Counted from the stretch's first letter, positions 27,579-36,651 are shown. The stretch is 64,000 nt of DNA from Actinorugispora endophytica (GCF_004363075.1 NZ_SNYN01000007.1:62001-126000), one strand, 5' to 3'. Numbers and translations: made by a program. The notes: generated by a model from the letters alone, not told the origin.

Positions 27579-27644
27579 CCGCTGATCTTGACCTTTTCGG
27601 GGTCTCAACCGCTTCTGAGACCCCGAAAAGGTCAAGATCAGCGG
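27579..27644. terminator. 29-bp-arm perfect hairpin
   Basis: 27579-27607 pairs perfectly with 27616-27644 around ACCGCTTC. The stop codon of the MFS gene (27638-27640) lies inside one arm. Same family as 10616 and 52013: GATCTTGAC at one end, GTCAAGATC at the other. Confidence 0.85.
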
Positions 27645-28957
27645 GAGGGCGGGCACGGGAGCCAGGCGTTCACCCGCCTCATGAGGAACCGCAAGGCCAG
27701 GCCCCCCACAGCGGGGACCGCCGCGAGCACCAGCCAGGGCAGCGCCGCGTGGCCGCCCGGCCCCCCGGCGTCGTCCAGCAGCCGTCCGACCGCCGTGCCC
27801 CCCAGCAGCACAGCCACCCCTCCCACCGAGGACAGGAAGCCGAAGTACACGCCCAGGCGCCGCTCCCCCGCCAGCCGGGGCACCAGGTCCTGGGCGGTCG
27901 CCACCGCGAGCATCTGCCCGAGCGTGAGGAGCGCGACCATGGCCACCGCGGGTGCGAGCGGCCACCAGCCGGGGTCGGCCAGCACGTCGAACGCCACCAC
28001 CGCGAACGCGGACGAGAGCAGCGCGAACCCCAGCGGCAGCGCGCGCCCCGACCCCAGCCGGTTGCGCGCCCAGTCGGCCAGCGGAAGCTGGCACAGCACG
28101 ATGAGCACCGAGGCCATCGCGAACAGCCAGCCCAGCGCCCACTGGCGGTCGCCCGCGCGCCCCAGCTCCACCGGCAGCGCCAGGTAGAGCTGGTGGTAGC
28201 TGAACTGGTAGCCGCTGTAGCAGAGCGCGAACAGCCAGAACACCCTGTTCCCCAGCACCTCGCCCCATCCGGCCAGGAGCGGCTCCCCCTCGTGGCGTGG
28301 CGGGGCGTACGGCAGCCAGCGGGCGAGCGCCAGCCCGATCAGCACGAAGACCCCCGCGGCGGCCAGGCAGACCGCGGTGAAGTCGACGCGCAGCAGAAGC
28401 GCGCCCAGCAGCGGCCCGGCCACCGCGCCGACCTCGCCGCAGACCGCGAACAGCGCGAACAGCTCGGCCCGGCTGATCGTGCCGAGCCGCTCCAGTCCGG
28501 TGCCCTGCTCCGCCAGGGCCGCCTCCACCGCGGGGGAGAACAGCGCGGCGGCCAGCCCGGTCAGGACGGCTCCGGCCAGCACCGACCACAGGTCGCCCGC
28601 CATCGCCAGCAGCACGAACCCGGCCACCCTCAGCACGCACCCGGACAGCACCACCGGCCTGGTCCCGTAGCGGTCGGCCAGCACCCCGCCGAGCGCGAAC
28701 AGCCCCTGCTGGCTGAACGCCCGGACCCCCAGGACCAGGCCGACCGCCCACCCCGCCAGCATCAGGTCCCCGGACAGGTGCAGCGCCAGGAAGGGCAGCA
28801 CCAGGTAGAACCCGACGTTGAACGCGAGTTGGGTGAGCAGCAGCAGCCGGGTGGTCCCGGGGACGTCGCGGACGCGGCCGAGAAGCCACCACCGCCGCAG
28901 CAGGGCCGCGGCGGCGGTGGACGTCGAACGGGTGGAGACGGTAGTCACTGGGAGCAC
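27638..28957 (-). CDS. MFS transporter (multidrug/metallophore-exporter-like)
   Basis: 439 residues from GTG 28957; GTG 28948 is an alternative. About twelve membrane helices; the loop 2-3 signature is GGVLADRYGTRPVVLSG. The N-terminal helix LAFNVGFYLVLPFLALHLSG is typical of the DHA1/MDR group. It lies between a PepSY protein and a binding-protein/permease pair on one strand, with an operator-like box over its start region. An exporter of a metal-binding or siderophore-like compound would fit, but no biosynthesis gene is nearby. Confidence 0.8.
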   Translation of the reverse strand: MLPVTTVSTRSTSTAAAALLRRWWLLGRVRDVPGTTRLLLLTQLAFNVGFYLVLPFLALHLSGDLMLAGWAVGLVLGVRAFSQQGLFALGGVLADRYGTRPVVLSGCVLRVAGFVLLAMAGDLWSVLAGAVLTGLAAALFSPAVEAALAEQGTGLERLGTISRAELFALFAVCGEVGAVAGPLLGALLLRVDFTAVCLAAAGVFVLIGLALARWLPYAPPRHEGEPLLAGWGEVLGNRVFWLFALCYSGYQFSYHQLYLALPVELGRAGDRQWALGWLFAMASVLIVLCQLPLADWARNRLGSGRALPLGFALLSSAFAVVAFDVLADPGWWPLAPAVAMVALLTLGQMLAVATAQDLVPRLAGERRLGVYFGFLSSVGGVAVLLGGTAVGRLLDDAGGPGGHAALPWLVLAAVPAVGGLALRFLMRRVNAWLPCPPSR

Positions 28958-28969
28958 ACTTCACTGGAC

Positions 28970-28982
28970 GAAAACGGTTTTC
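28970..28982. promoter_or_regulatory. Palindromic operator-like box before the MFS gene
   Basis: GAAAACGGTTTTC is a perfect 6-1-6 palindrome in the 23-base gap between the PepSY stop and the MFS start. It resembles actinobacterial Zur/Fur-type boxes and matches the box at 27508-27522 in one arm. Confidence 0.55.
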
Positions 28983-30423
28983 ACTTCTTCTCGCCCTGTA
29001 TAGCACCGTCCCGCGCCCGCCCGCGGTGCCAGGCCCCGACGAGCACGTCGACGGCCAGGAAGAACAGCAGGGAGACGCCGAGGACGGGCAGCAGGAAGCC
29101 CACGCCCACCGCCACCACGACGGTCGCGGCCTTCACCCACCACGGCAGGCGGCGCCAGGCGCCCCTCGGGAACGGCCTTCCCATCGCGAAGCCGCTGCCC
29201 GTGGTCGGGCGGCGCTGCCACCACATCCGGTACCCCCAGAACACCATGGCCACGACCGCCAGGGCCAGAGCGGTCAGGGCGAGCTGGTTGGCCAGGCCGA
29301 ACAGCAGCCCCATGTGGACGTCGACGCCCCAGCGGCTGAGCTTGGCCATGACCGGGAAGTCCTCGAAGCGGACCACGTCGACGACCTCGCCCGTCGCGGG
29401 GTCGACCGTGACCGAGTCCTGCTGGGTCGGCCACTGCTTGCGCGTCTGCGTGACCTTGTACCCCTCGGCGGCGGAGGCCGGGTACACCACCTCCACCGGC
29501 CCGTCGAGCCCCTCGGCGCGCGCCGCCTCCAGTACCCGGTCGACACCGACGTCGACACCGGTGGCGCCGGACCCGCCCGAGGGCAGTTCCGTGCTCACCG
29601 CGGGGGTCCGCCAGTCCAGGGCCGCGCGGACGGCGGTGACGTTCTCCCCCGCGTAGGTGGACCAGGTCAGGCCGGTGGCCGAGAGCGCGAACAGGCCGAG
29701 CAGCGCCCACACTCCCACGGAGCCGTGCCAGGACATCGTCCGGCGCCGTCCGGTCGCACCGGGTTCCGGGGCCAGGACGCGGCGGACGCGCGCCTGGGAG
29801 CGCCGCCTGCCGACCCACAGCGCGACGCCGCCCAGGGCCACCACCCACAGCCAGCTGGCGGCCAGTTCGCTGTAGAGGCGCCCGAAGTCGCCGAGGTGCA
29901 GGTTCCGGTGCAGCACGTCGATCCAGGAGCGCACCGGCAGGGCGCCGCTGCTCCCGTAGCTGTCCAGGGAGCCGAGCACCTCACCGGTGTAGGGGTCGAC
30001 GAAGACGCCGAGCATGAAGCTCTCCGGATAGCCGTCGACGTCGAACAGCACCCGGGTGCTGTCCTCGGGGCCGTCGCCGGGGCGGACCGCGCTGAGCACG
30101 CCCTCGGGATGCTCGGCCGACGCCGCCGCGACCTGCTCGCCCAGCGGGATCCGCTCGCCCTGGGCGGTGACGCGCAGCTGGTCGGCGTAGACCGCCTGCT
30201 CCAGCTGGGGGGTGTAGACGTAGAGCAGCCCCGTCACCGCGGCGACCAGGATGAACGGCGCCACCAGGACCCCGGCGTAGAAGTGCAGGCGTAGGACCAG
30301 CGGCCGCAGCAGCGCCCAGGCCGACGCCTTTCCGGGTTCCCGGCCCGACTGTTCGCCGTCAGGCCCGAGGGGAGCATCGGGCTGTTCTCGGACAGCCTGC
30401 GGGGCGTTCTCTTCGGGGGGCAT
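28981..30423 (-). CDS. PepSY-associated transmembrane protein
   Basis: 480 residues from ATG 30423 with AGGAGAG upstream; a longer in-frame start would lack a site. The protein has the PepSY-TM layout: first helix LRLHFYAGVLVAPFILVAAV, a PepSY repeat in the outer loop (QDSVTVDPATGEVVDVVRFE), conserved LHRNLHLGDFGRLYSELAAS, DVHMGLLFGLANQLALTALA and a final helix pair. Such proteins are linked to ferric-siderophore reduction and other metal uptake. It heads the minus-strand set with MFS, binding protein and permease. Confidence 0.85.
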   Translation of the reverse strand: MPPEENAPQAVREQPDAPLGPDGEQSGREPGKASAWALLRPLVLRLHFYAGVLVAPFILVAAVTGLLYVYTPQLEQAVYADQLRVTAQGERIPLGEQVAAASAEHPEGVLSAVRPGDGPEDSTRVLFDVDGYPESFMLGVFVDPYTGEVLGSLDSYGSSGALPVRSWIDVLHRNLHLGDFGRLYSELAASWLWVVALGGVALWVGRRRSQARVRRVLAPEPGATGRRRTMSWHGSVGVWALLGLFALSATGLTWSTYAGENVTAVRAALDWRTPAVSTELPSGGSGATGVDVGVDRVLEAARAEGLDGPVEVVYPASAAEGYKVTQTRKQWPTQQDSVTVDPATGEVVDVVRFEDFPVMAKLSRWGVDVHMGLLFGLANQLALTALALAVVAMVFWGYRMWWQRRPTTGSGFAMGRPFPRGAWRRLPWWVKAATVVVAVGVGFLLPVLGVSLLFFLAVDVLVGAWHRGRARDGAIQGEKK

Positions 30424-30554
30424 GTCTCTCCTGTCAGCGCGCCCGCCGCCACGGCGGGCAGAAATGGTGCCGCACGCCCCCACAACGTCGGCTGACTATG
30501 CCCCATAGTTCCCTACGCCTCGTGTGCGACACGCCACTGTTTGCTATCCGCGGA

Positions 30555-30636
30555 GTTAGGGACTTCCCGGCGCGGGAGTGGTTCGCGTGCCGACCACCCC
30601 CACGTCGGAAACCCCATGGGGAACCTCCGGTGCGGG
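30555..30636. repeat. Short MITE-like copy G (ends only)
   Basis: TTAGGGACTTCCCGGCGCGG at the left and CCCCCACGTCGGAAACCCCATG at the right are the two inverted ends of the element family with almost no interior. A second left end (GGGGAACCTCCGGTGCGGGG) starts immediately at 30618 and leads into the fold-back element. Confidence 0.6.
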
Positions 30637-30884
30637 GGTGTTCCGGCGGGTCGGCCGGGTGATCCTCCTGTGCTGGAAAGGGGTTCGACGAGGTTGCGTG
30701 ACTTCGCGGAGCGACGGCCGCGCGAGCACCACGGGCGGGTGTGCGTGCCGGTCCTCGGCTCCGGGGCGGGCGGGCGGGCGGCTTCCGGCGTGGTGCTCGC
30801 GCGGCCGGTGCCACGCACTGTCACGCAACCCCGGACCGCCGCCGGGGGCACAGGAGGATCACCCGGCCACCCCGCCGAACAACC
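30637..30884. repeat. Fold-back element with nested inverted repeats
   Basis: Outer arms 30637-30673 and 30848-30884 (37 bp) are near-perfect inverted repeats sharing GGCCGGGTGATCCTCCTGTG. Inner pairs follow in mirrored order: GTTGCGTGAC (30693) with GTCACGCAAC (30820), and CGGCCGCGCGAGCACCACG (30715) with its complement at 30789. The whole 248 bp can fold on itself. No protein is encoded. Confidence 0.75.
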
Positions 30885-30993
30885 CCGCCCCGGAAAACCC
30901 CTGTTACGGATACCGGTACCGGATTCCTGTGGTGCACCTGAAGCGGACCACAATGCCGACGGTGGAGAGGACCCGTCGGCGGCCGGCGGCAGG

Positions 30994-32298
30994 CTACCGC
31001 CTCGCGGACCGCCCCGGCCGCACCCTGCCGCCGGTGATCCGGTGGACGCTCCGGCCCCACCACGAGGTCGGAAGCGCCTCCAGTGAGCCCAGGAGCTGCT
31101 CGTAACCGCCCGGGACCGGTTCCGGCCCGGAGGGCCGCGCCCGCCCACCCGGTTCGGACGACCCCACCGGAAGCTCGGACGGCAGTGCCACGGGCACCGC
31201 CGCCTCCGGCAGAGGCGTGGGAGAAGCCACCGGAGACTCCGGCAGGGGCACGGAAGACGCCACCGGCTCCGGGAGCACCGGCCGGGGTTCGGACCGCTCC
31301 GGCTCGGGTACGGGCTCGGGTTCCGGCTCGGATACGGGCTCCGGCTCGGGAGGAGCCGCCACCGGCTCGGGCGAGCGCACCGCCGCCTCCACCGGCGGAA
31401 CAGAAGGAGCCACCGGAGGCTCGGAGCGGACCTCGGTCCGGACCACCGCCTCCGCCGTCGGCTCCGGGAGCACCGGCCAGGGGCCGGACCGCTCCGGCTC
31501 GGGCTCCGGCTCGGATACGGGCTCCGGCTCGGGAGGAGCCGCCACCGGCTCGGGCGAGCGCACCGCCGCCTCCACCGGCGGAACAGAAGGAGCCACCGGA
31601 GGCTCCGGGCGGGACGCGGGAGGCGTCGCCGGGGGCTGGGGCCGCCAGACACGGGACTCCTGCGGGCCCGACGGCCACGCCTGCGACGGCTCCACCGGCG
31701 TCGCGGGCCCCGGCGGCGGCTCGGGCCGCCACACATGGGACTCCTGCGGGCCCGACGGCCACGCCTGCGGCGGCTCCACGGGTGCCGCGAGCCCCGCCTG
31801 GGGCCCCGTCGACGACGGCCCCTCCAGGAACGCCGCGGCGATGTCGTCCTCGGCGACGGCCGGGACCGCCTCGAACCCCGTGAACCCCGTGAACCCGGTG
31901 TCCTCCGGCGTGTAGGAGTCCCCTCCCGGCCAGGCGGCTCCGCCCGGAGGGGCGTAGGGCTGCGGCGGTCCGGGCGGATACGGCTGCCGGGGGCCCGTCG
32001 GGTACGGAGGGGTCGGGTACGGGGCGCGCGGCCCCGTCCGCTGGGGACGCGGGGCGGGTTCGGGCCTTCCCCACGGCGCGGGCAGCTCCGCGGGCCGCGG
32101 GACGTCCCACGGGTCGGGCGGCGGCTGGTAGGGCCGCCTCGGCCTCGGCCGGGGCTCCGCCTCCCCCGCGGCCGGGTCCGCGCCGTCGCCGCGCCGTGGT
32201 TCCGCCCCGGGATCCGGAGCGCCGGACCGCCGGTCCACGGTCTGCCAGTAGTCGCCCGGCGTCCCGTTCGGGTCCTCCCCCGGTGGTGGGCTCGGCAT
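30994..32298 (-). CDS. Proline-rich protein of the type VII secretion locus
   Basis: 434 residues from ATG 32298, chosen because GGAGGAGAAGGAG lies right upstream. Nearly all of it is Pro/Glu/Ala-rich and disordered. A block of about 70 residues beginning PPVAPSVPPVEAAVRSPEPV occurs twice (DNA around 31270-31420 and 31480-31615), a recent tandem duplication. The C-terminus (EALPTSWWGRSVHRITGG) is the only folded-looking part. In mycobacterial EspI a similar proline-rich region precedes a MinD-like ATPase in one protein; here the ATPase is a separate gene just upstream. Role in ESX function is inferred. Confidence 0.65.
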   Translation of the reverse strand: MPSPPPGEDPNGTPGDYWQTVDRRSGAPDPGAEPRRGDGADPAAGEAEPRPRPRRPYQPPPDPWDVPRPAELPAPWGRPEPAPRPQRTGPRAPYPTPPYPTGPRQPYPPGPPQPYAPPGGAAWPGGDSYTPEDTGFTGFTGFEAVPAVAEDDIAAAFLEGPSSTGPQAGLAAPVEPPQAWPSGPQESHVWRPEPPPGPATPVEPSQAWPSGPQESRVWRPQPPATPPASRPEPPVAPSVPPVEAAVRSPEPVAAPPEPEPVSEPEPEPERSGPWPVLPEPTAEAVVRTEVRSEPPVAPSVPPVEAAVRSPEPVAAPPEPEPVSEPEPEPVPEPERSEPRPVLPEPVASSVPLPESPVASPTPLPEAAVPVALPSELPVGSSEPGGRARPSGPEPVPGGYEQLLGSLEALPTSWWGRSVHRITGGRVRPGRSARR

Positions 32299-32321
32299 TG
32301 TTCTCCTTCTCCTCCCGGGGG

Positions 32322-33233
32322 TCACACCGAGCGGCGCAGGGCCTCGGCGGCCAGCCCGGTCACGGTGGCGTGGGTGGCCCTGGCGAGCCTCAGCGGGTCG
32401 AGCGCCGTGGCGAGGGCCAGGTGCCGGTCGTAGCCGAACCTGACGACGCCCGCGCCGCTGCCGCGGATGATGTCGGCGGCTCCGGCCCGGTCGAAGGCCG
32501 GGTCCGCGTCCGGGTCCTGCTCGGCGAAGACGACGACGGTGCGGGCCAGGAGCTGCTCGTCGCCCCTTCCGATCATCGAGTCGAGTGTCCGGCCGACGTC
32601 CACGGCCCCGGCCCGGGTCGCCGGGGCGACCAGCACACTGGCGTGCGCGCCCGCCAGCGCGGCACGGGTCAGGTCCTCGGGCGCCTCGGCTCCGCAGTGG
32701 ATGAGCGTGATCCCGAAGAACCGGGTCAGCGGCACCAGCGTGTCCTGGTACGTCCGGACGCCGAGGTCACCGCCGTTGACTCCGTCCTGGGTCCCCGGGA
32801 GCACCCACAGCCGCTCCCCGGCCGGGGACAGGTGCGGTTCGAGCCGCTCGAACGACTCCGGTTCGGCCCCCTCGCCCGCGAGCTCCCCGAGCGACGACCG
32901 CGTCCGGACACCGAGCCGGAGGGCCAGCGAGCCCATCCCCGGGTCGATGTCCAGGGCGAGCACCCGGTCCTGCCGGTAGTGCGCGAACACCATGGCGACC
33001 AGCGCGGCCACGGTGCCCTGCTCGACCCCGCCGTGCGGGCCGCCCACCACGATCCGGCGGCCGGTGGTGATCGGCTGCTGCAGCGCCTCCCCCAGTTCGA
33101 CGGCCGCGAAGACGTCGTCCGCCGGCCGGAAGGCGCGCACGACCCCCCGGCCCACCCTGCGCAGCAGGGGATCCCCGTGGGGGGCGGTCGCGGGCGCGCC
33201 GCCAGGGGCCCGCGACCGGGTTCCGTCGACCAT
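32322..33233 (-). CDS. MinD/EspI-like ATPase of the type VII secretion locus
   Basis: 303 residues from ATG 33233 behind AGGGGACGGG. The fold is that of MinD/ParA-like proteins found in ESX clusters: VVGGPHGGVEQGTVAALVAM occupies the deviant Walker A position, but the usual KGGxGKT lysines are absent. VLALDIDPGMGSLALRLG follows. Nucleotide binding may be weak. It lies between EccD (23 bp upstream) and the proline-rich gene (23 bp downstream). Confidence 0.7.
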   Translation of the reverse strand: MVDGTRSRAPGGAPATAPHGDPLLRRVGRGVVRAFRPADDVFAAVELGEALQQPITTGRRIVVGGPHGGVEQGTVAALVAMVFAHYRQDRVLALDIDPGMGSLALRLGVRTRSSLGELAGEGAEPESFERLEPHLSPAGERLWVLPGTQDGVNGGDLGVRTYQDTLVPLTRFFGITLIHCGAEAPEDLTRAALAGAHASVLVAPATRAGAVDVGRTLDSMIGRGDEQLLARTVVVFAEQDPDADPAFDRAGAADIIRGSGAGVVRFGYDRHLALATALDPLRLARATHATVTGLAAEALRRSV

Positions 33234-33256
33234 CCCGTCCCCTCTCTCTCGTCAGG

Positions 33257-34579
33257 TCAGAAGGTGTCGAGCAGCCGCTGGAAGGTGCCGAACACGCCGA
33301 TGGCCACCGGGACCAGCGCCACCACCGCCACCGCCTCGATCCGGCTGGCGATCCGCCGGAGCCGGGCGCGGACGTACTCGGGCTGCTCGGTCGCGAGCAC
33401 CACGACCGGGATGACGAGGCTTCCCAGCAGGACGCCCGCGGCGGCCCAGACCGCCCAGGCCGCCTGACCGGCCCAGGAGAAGGCGAAACTGACCAGGATC
33501 ACCACCGCCGCCGCGAGCAGCCCCGTCTTCTGCGCCACCAGGGGGAACATGCGGGACCGGCTGGCCACCACGATCGCGAGCAGTACCGAGAGGGCGGCCG
33601 TCCAGCCGTTGAAGTCCGAGGCGAGGCCCAGGCCCGCGGCGGCCGCCGCGGCCGCCACCGCGACGGTGGCGACCACCATGCTGCGATGGGCTCCGGCCAG
33701 CGCGGACATCACGTCGGCGCGCCCCACCTCCGAACCGGCGCTGCGCCGGTCGTCGAGCACCGTCAGCCCGGAGAGGGTCAGGGCGGTCCGCAGCAGCAGG
33801 CTCAGCAGGACCACGCAGACGACGGCCATCACCGCCGCGATGTGCGCGGCGGCCAGGCCCAGGGCCGCGCTCGCCGACCACACCAGGGCCAGGAGCAGGG
33901 CGATCCCGCCCCCGGTCAGTCCGCCCCTGCCGAGCGAGGTGAGGCCGAGGGCGACGACCAGCAGGCCCGCGACGACGGCCAGCCCGCCCCACCGGACCCA
34001 GTCCGGCCAGCCGTACAGGTCGACGGCGCTCCACAGCGCGAGCCCGCCCAGAGCGCCGCCGGCGATGGCGAGCCCGGTGCCCAGCGGTTCACGCCAGGTC
34101 GCCCCGACGACCGTGCCGACGACCAGGAGAAGCCCCGCCGCCGCAGCGACGGCCGCCGCGCCCGCGCCGCCGCCGGTCCCGTCCCAGACGAGGCCGCCGA
34201 TCGCAAGGCAGAGGGCGGTGACCGCGCCGGTGGCGGTCCACCGCGCCGCGGCCGGGTTCCAGCGCCCCGCCTGGTCGTCGAGCGCGTCGCCGACCGACTC
34301 GGGGACCTCGTGGACGACCGGTGCGGGCAGCGGGTCGTCGGCGCGGACCAGGCGCAGCACGGCCCCATCGGGGATGCTCCGGTCGGCGAGCGTGGTGTCG
34401 CCGTCGAGGATGACGCCCGCGGCCGTCGTGAGGTGGCGAAGCCGGGCCGGGTTCTCGACCGGGTCGCCGAGCAGCTCCAGGACCTCGGGCATCAGCGCCC
34501 CGATCGGCTCCTGGGCGGGAAGGACGGCGTCGACCCTGCGCTGCTCGCCGACGAGCGTCACCCGGCTCCAAGTCGTCAT
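33257..34579 (-). CDS. eccD: EccD-like type VII secretion integral membrane protein
   Basis: 440 residues from ATG 34579. The N-terminal 80 residues form the ubiquitin-like YukD domain (TTWSRVTLVGEQRRVDAVLP), followed by about eleven transmembrane helices, as in EccD, the channel component of ESX systems. The length is near the family norm. It is preceded by the single-pass gene at 34644 and followed by the MinD-like gene. Confidence 0.85.
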   Translation of the reverse strand: MTTWSRVTLVGEQRRVDAVLPAQEPIGALMPEVLELLGDPVENPARLRHLTTAAGVILDGDTTLADRSIPDGAVLRLVRADDPLPAPVVHEVPESVGDALDDQAGRWNPAAARWTATGAVTALCLAIGGLVWDGTGGGAGAAAVAAAAGLLLVVGTVVGATWREPLGTGLAIAGGALGGLALWSAVDLYGWPDWVRWGGLAVVAGLLVVALGLTSLGRGGLTGGGIALLLALVWSASAALGLAAAHIAAVMAVVCVVLLSLLLRTALTLSGLTVLDDRRSAGSEVGRADVMSALAGAHRSMVVATVAVAAAAAAAGLGLASDFNGWTAALSVLLAIVVASRSRMFPLVAQKTGLLAAAVVILVSFAFSWAGQAAWAVWAAAGVLLGSLVIPVVVLATEQPEYVRARLRRIASRIEAVAVVALVPVAIGVFGTFQRLLDTF

Positions 34580-34643
34580 CGAGCTCTTCCAATCACTTCT
34601 CTGCTGCCCCGGTCGGCCCCGGAGGAGTCCTCGGCCCTGCGAA

Positions 34644-35651
34644 CTACTCGGGAACGCTCGTCACCGCGACGCGTTCAAGGTATCCGTTGCCCAGCAGCCA
34701 GCGGATACTCGGCAGCGGCACCTGCTGGGTGAACCCGCCGGAGTCGACGGCGAAGCGGACCCCGCCGCCCGGGCTCCGCTCCGCGGCGGGGGAGAGCGCG
34801 GCGGTCACCTGGAACGGGTAGGTGACGCGGTAGCGGTGGTAGACCTGCGGCCGCGGCTGCCCCTCCTCCGCGGCGGCGGGGGCCTCCCGCGCGAACTCCG
34901 GCAGGCCCCGCCGCTCGAACGGGGTCCCGTCGGGGAACAGCAACGAGCCGCTCTCCTGGCCGAACGCGTCCACGATCTGCCCGGTCTCCAGCGTGAGCTT
35001 GTAGGAGTCGCCCGCGCCCCCTTCGAGCCGCTCCGTGGCCGCGCCGGCGAGCTCGGCGTTCTGCTCGGCCGCCGCCTGCTCCTCCTCGGCGGTGAGCCGT
35101 TCGGGCTCGGTCTCCACCAGCGCCAGCTCCTGGTACAGCCAGCGGGCGGCCTCGTCCTCGGTGACGAACTCCGGTCCCGTCCGCCCCTGCTGGAACTCGA
35201 TGACGCTGACCGAGTAGTCGACGGAGTAGCCGGTGTCGCTGGTGGTCAGCAGGTAGTAGCTGGCGGCGCCGTCGGCCTCGGGACGGGGCTCGTCGGGCAG
35301 GACGTACAGGTCCGGGGGGACCTGGGCGCGGTCGAGCTCCTCGCGCAGCATCTCGAGCGTGACCTGCTCGCCGACCCAGTCGGCGGGCAGCGGGAGCGCG
35401 GTGACGTTCGGCGGACCGGCCGCGGCCTGCTCCGCCGCCTCCTGCTGGGTCCTGAGCTGGCTGCTCACGAACGACCAGCCGACGGTTCCCGCGCACGCCA
35501 CCGCCGCCAGGCACACGCTGGCGACGACCTTGCCGATGCTCTCGTCCAGACGCATGCGGGTGCGCTGCGGCCCGAAGAGCACGGCCTCCCGGAGCCGCTG
35601 GCGGCGTACCGCGACCGACTCCAGCAACTGGCTGTCGTAGTCGCGCGCCAT
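34644..35651 (-). CDS. Type VII secretion-associated single-pass protein
   Basis: 335 residues from ATG 35651 behind AAGGAG. A charged cytoplasmic head (SVAVRRQRLREAVLFGPQRT) leads into one membrane helix (about 44-64, ASVCLAAVACAGTVGWSFV); the rest is extracytoplasmic. The topology recalls the N-terminus of EccB but the protein is shorter and the EccB repeats are not visible. It lies in the secretion operon between the WXG100 pair and EccD. Exact family is not certain. Confidence 0.65.
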   Translation of the reverse strand: MARDYDSQLLESVAVRRQRLREAVLFGPQRTRMRLDESIGKVVASVCLAAVACAGTVGWSFVSSQLRTQQEAAEQAAAGPPNVTALPLPADWVGEQVTLEMLREELDRAQVPPDLYVLPDEPRPEADGAASYYLLTTSDTGYSVDYSVSVIEFQQGRTGPEFVTEDEAARWLYQELALVETEPERLTAEEEQAAAEQNAELAGAATERLEGGAGDSYKLTLETGQIVDAFGQESGSLLFPDGTPFERRGLPEFAREAPAAAEEGQPRPQVYHRYRVTYPFQVTAALSPAAERSPGGGVRFAVDSGGFTQQVPLPSIRWLLGNGYLERVAVTSVPE

Positions 35652-35777
35652 CGGGACTCCTTCCGAGGTCCGGCGTCAGCCGGCGTTGGGCTGCGGGGCG
35701 CCCGGCATGCTACAGGAGGGGCGCCGGACCGGCGTCCCTCCCGTGGGCCCGGCGGGCCCGTGGCCTCTCCGCGGGCC

Positions 35778-36083
35778 TCAGATGGCCTGGACCGCGGCGC
35801 TCGCCCGGCTCAGCGCCGACTGCGCGGTGCCGTCGTTGGCCTCGAGGGTGTCCCGCACCAGCCGGATGATCTCCCGGACCTCGTTGCCGGCGTTGTGCCA
35901 CTTGAGTTCCTTGGCGCTGTACTCCTCCGAGACGCCGGTCGCCTCGAAGTCGCCCATCGCGTTGCTGACGTCGACGTCGTGGTCGCCGATCAGGGTCTCC
36001 AGCCGGGTCATGACGGCGTGGATGTTGGTCTGCGCCTCCTGCGAGGCGCCGAGGTCGTAGCTGTTGCGTCCGTTGCCACTCAT
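35778..36083 (-). CDS. WXG100-family secreted protein
   Basis: 101 residues from ATG 36083 behind AAGGAG. All-helical, of the exact WXG100 length, with a degenerate W-x-G turn (ELKWHNAGNEVR) in the middle. Such proteins pair as antiparallel hairpin dimers and leave through the ESX channel. It follows the other WXG100 gene by 28 bp and is its likely partner. Confidence 0.8.
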   Translation of the reverse strand: MSGNGRNSYDLGASQEAQTNIHAVMTRLETLIGDHDVDVSNAMGDFEATGVSEEYSAKELKWHNAGNEVREIIRLVRDTLEANDGTAQSALSRASAAVQAI

Positions 36084-36111
36084 CGGGCTCTCCTTGCGAC
36101 TTCGGGGCGGC

Positions 36112-36447
36112 TCAGGCGGTGCGGAACTTGGCGGCGTCGAAGTTGGCCGCGCCCATGTTCCGCTGGGCCTCGTCGGCCATGCTCTGGCTGCCCTCGCTGA
36201 AGGCCGTCTGCATGCCGTGCTGGCCCTCGTTGATCGACCCGAGGCCCGCGTTGAGGTCCGCGGTGATCTGCTCGGAGCGGGCCTTGAACGAGTCGAAGGC
36301 CGCCTTTCCCGCGCCGTTGAACTTTCCGGCCAGCGGCTCGGCCGCCTGGATCAGCTGGCCGATCAGGTCGCCCAACTCGTCCTTCGACCCCGAAGTGGTG
36401 CGGGCCAGGGTGCTCAGGGTCTGGTCGCCGTAGTCCCATCGTGACAT
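36112..36447 (-). CDS. WXG100-family secreted protein
   Basis: 111 residues from ATG 36447 behind AGGAACAGG; longer in-frame starts are not supported. Helical hairpin with the turn FNGAGKAAFDSF replacing WxG. It is first in the minus-strand secretion operon and probably dimerises with the protein at 35778. The promoter region upstream, shared with the divergent gene at 36652, contains an inverted repeat. Confidence 0.8.
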   Translation of the reverse strand: MSRWDYGDQTLSTLARTTSGSKDELGDLIGQLIQAAEPLAGKFNGAGKAAFDSFKARSEQITADLNAGLGSINEGQHGMQTAFSEGSQSMADEAQRNMGAANFDAAKFRTA

Positions 36448-36529
36448 CTGTTCACCTGTTCCTGGTGGCCTGCCGTACGGTCGTCCGTTCTCCGAAGTGT
36501 GTGACGCCCCCAGAAGACCATTGGTTTCC

Positions 36530-36578
36530 GAAACTCCGGCCATGATTTTATCAACACGGCGGAACTGACCGGAGTTTC
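36530..36578. promoter_or_regulatory. Spaced inverted repeat in the divergent secretion promoter region
   Basis: GAAACTCCGG (36530-36539) and CCGGAGTTTC (36569-36578) are perfect inverted repeats separated by 29 bases in the AT-richer region between the WXG100 operon and the gene at 36652. They could be paired operator sites or a long hairpin. Confidence 0.4.
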
Positions 36579-36651
36579 CAAGGGACTGCATAATAAGGGT
36601 AAATCCGAATAGCCCGATGCCGGGGCGGAACGCGCGTATGGAGGCGGTGGA

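Noticed and set aside
26009..29656. Plus-strand open frame of over 1200 codons opposite the binding-protein, MFS and PepSY genes
   Set aside because: Same GC-bias artefact; the minus-strand genes have clear families and ribosome sites.
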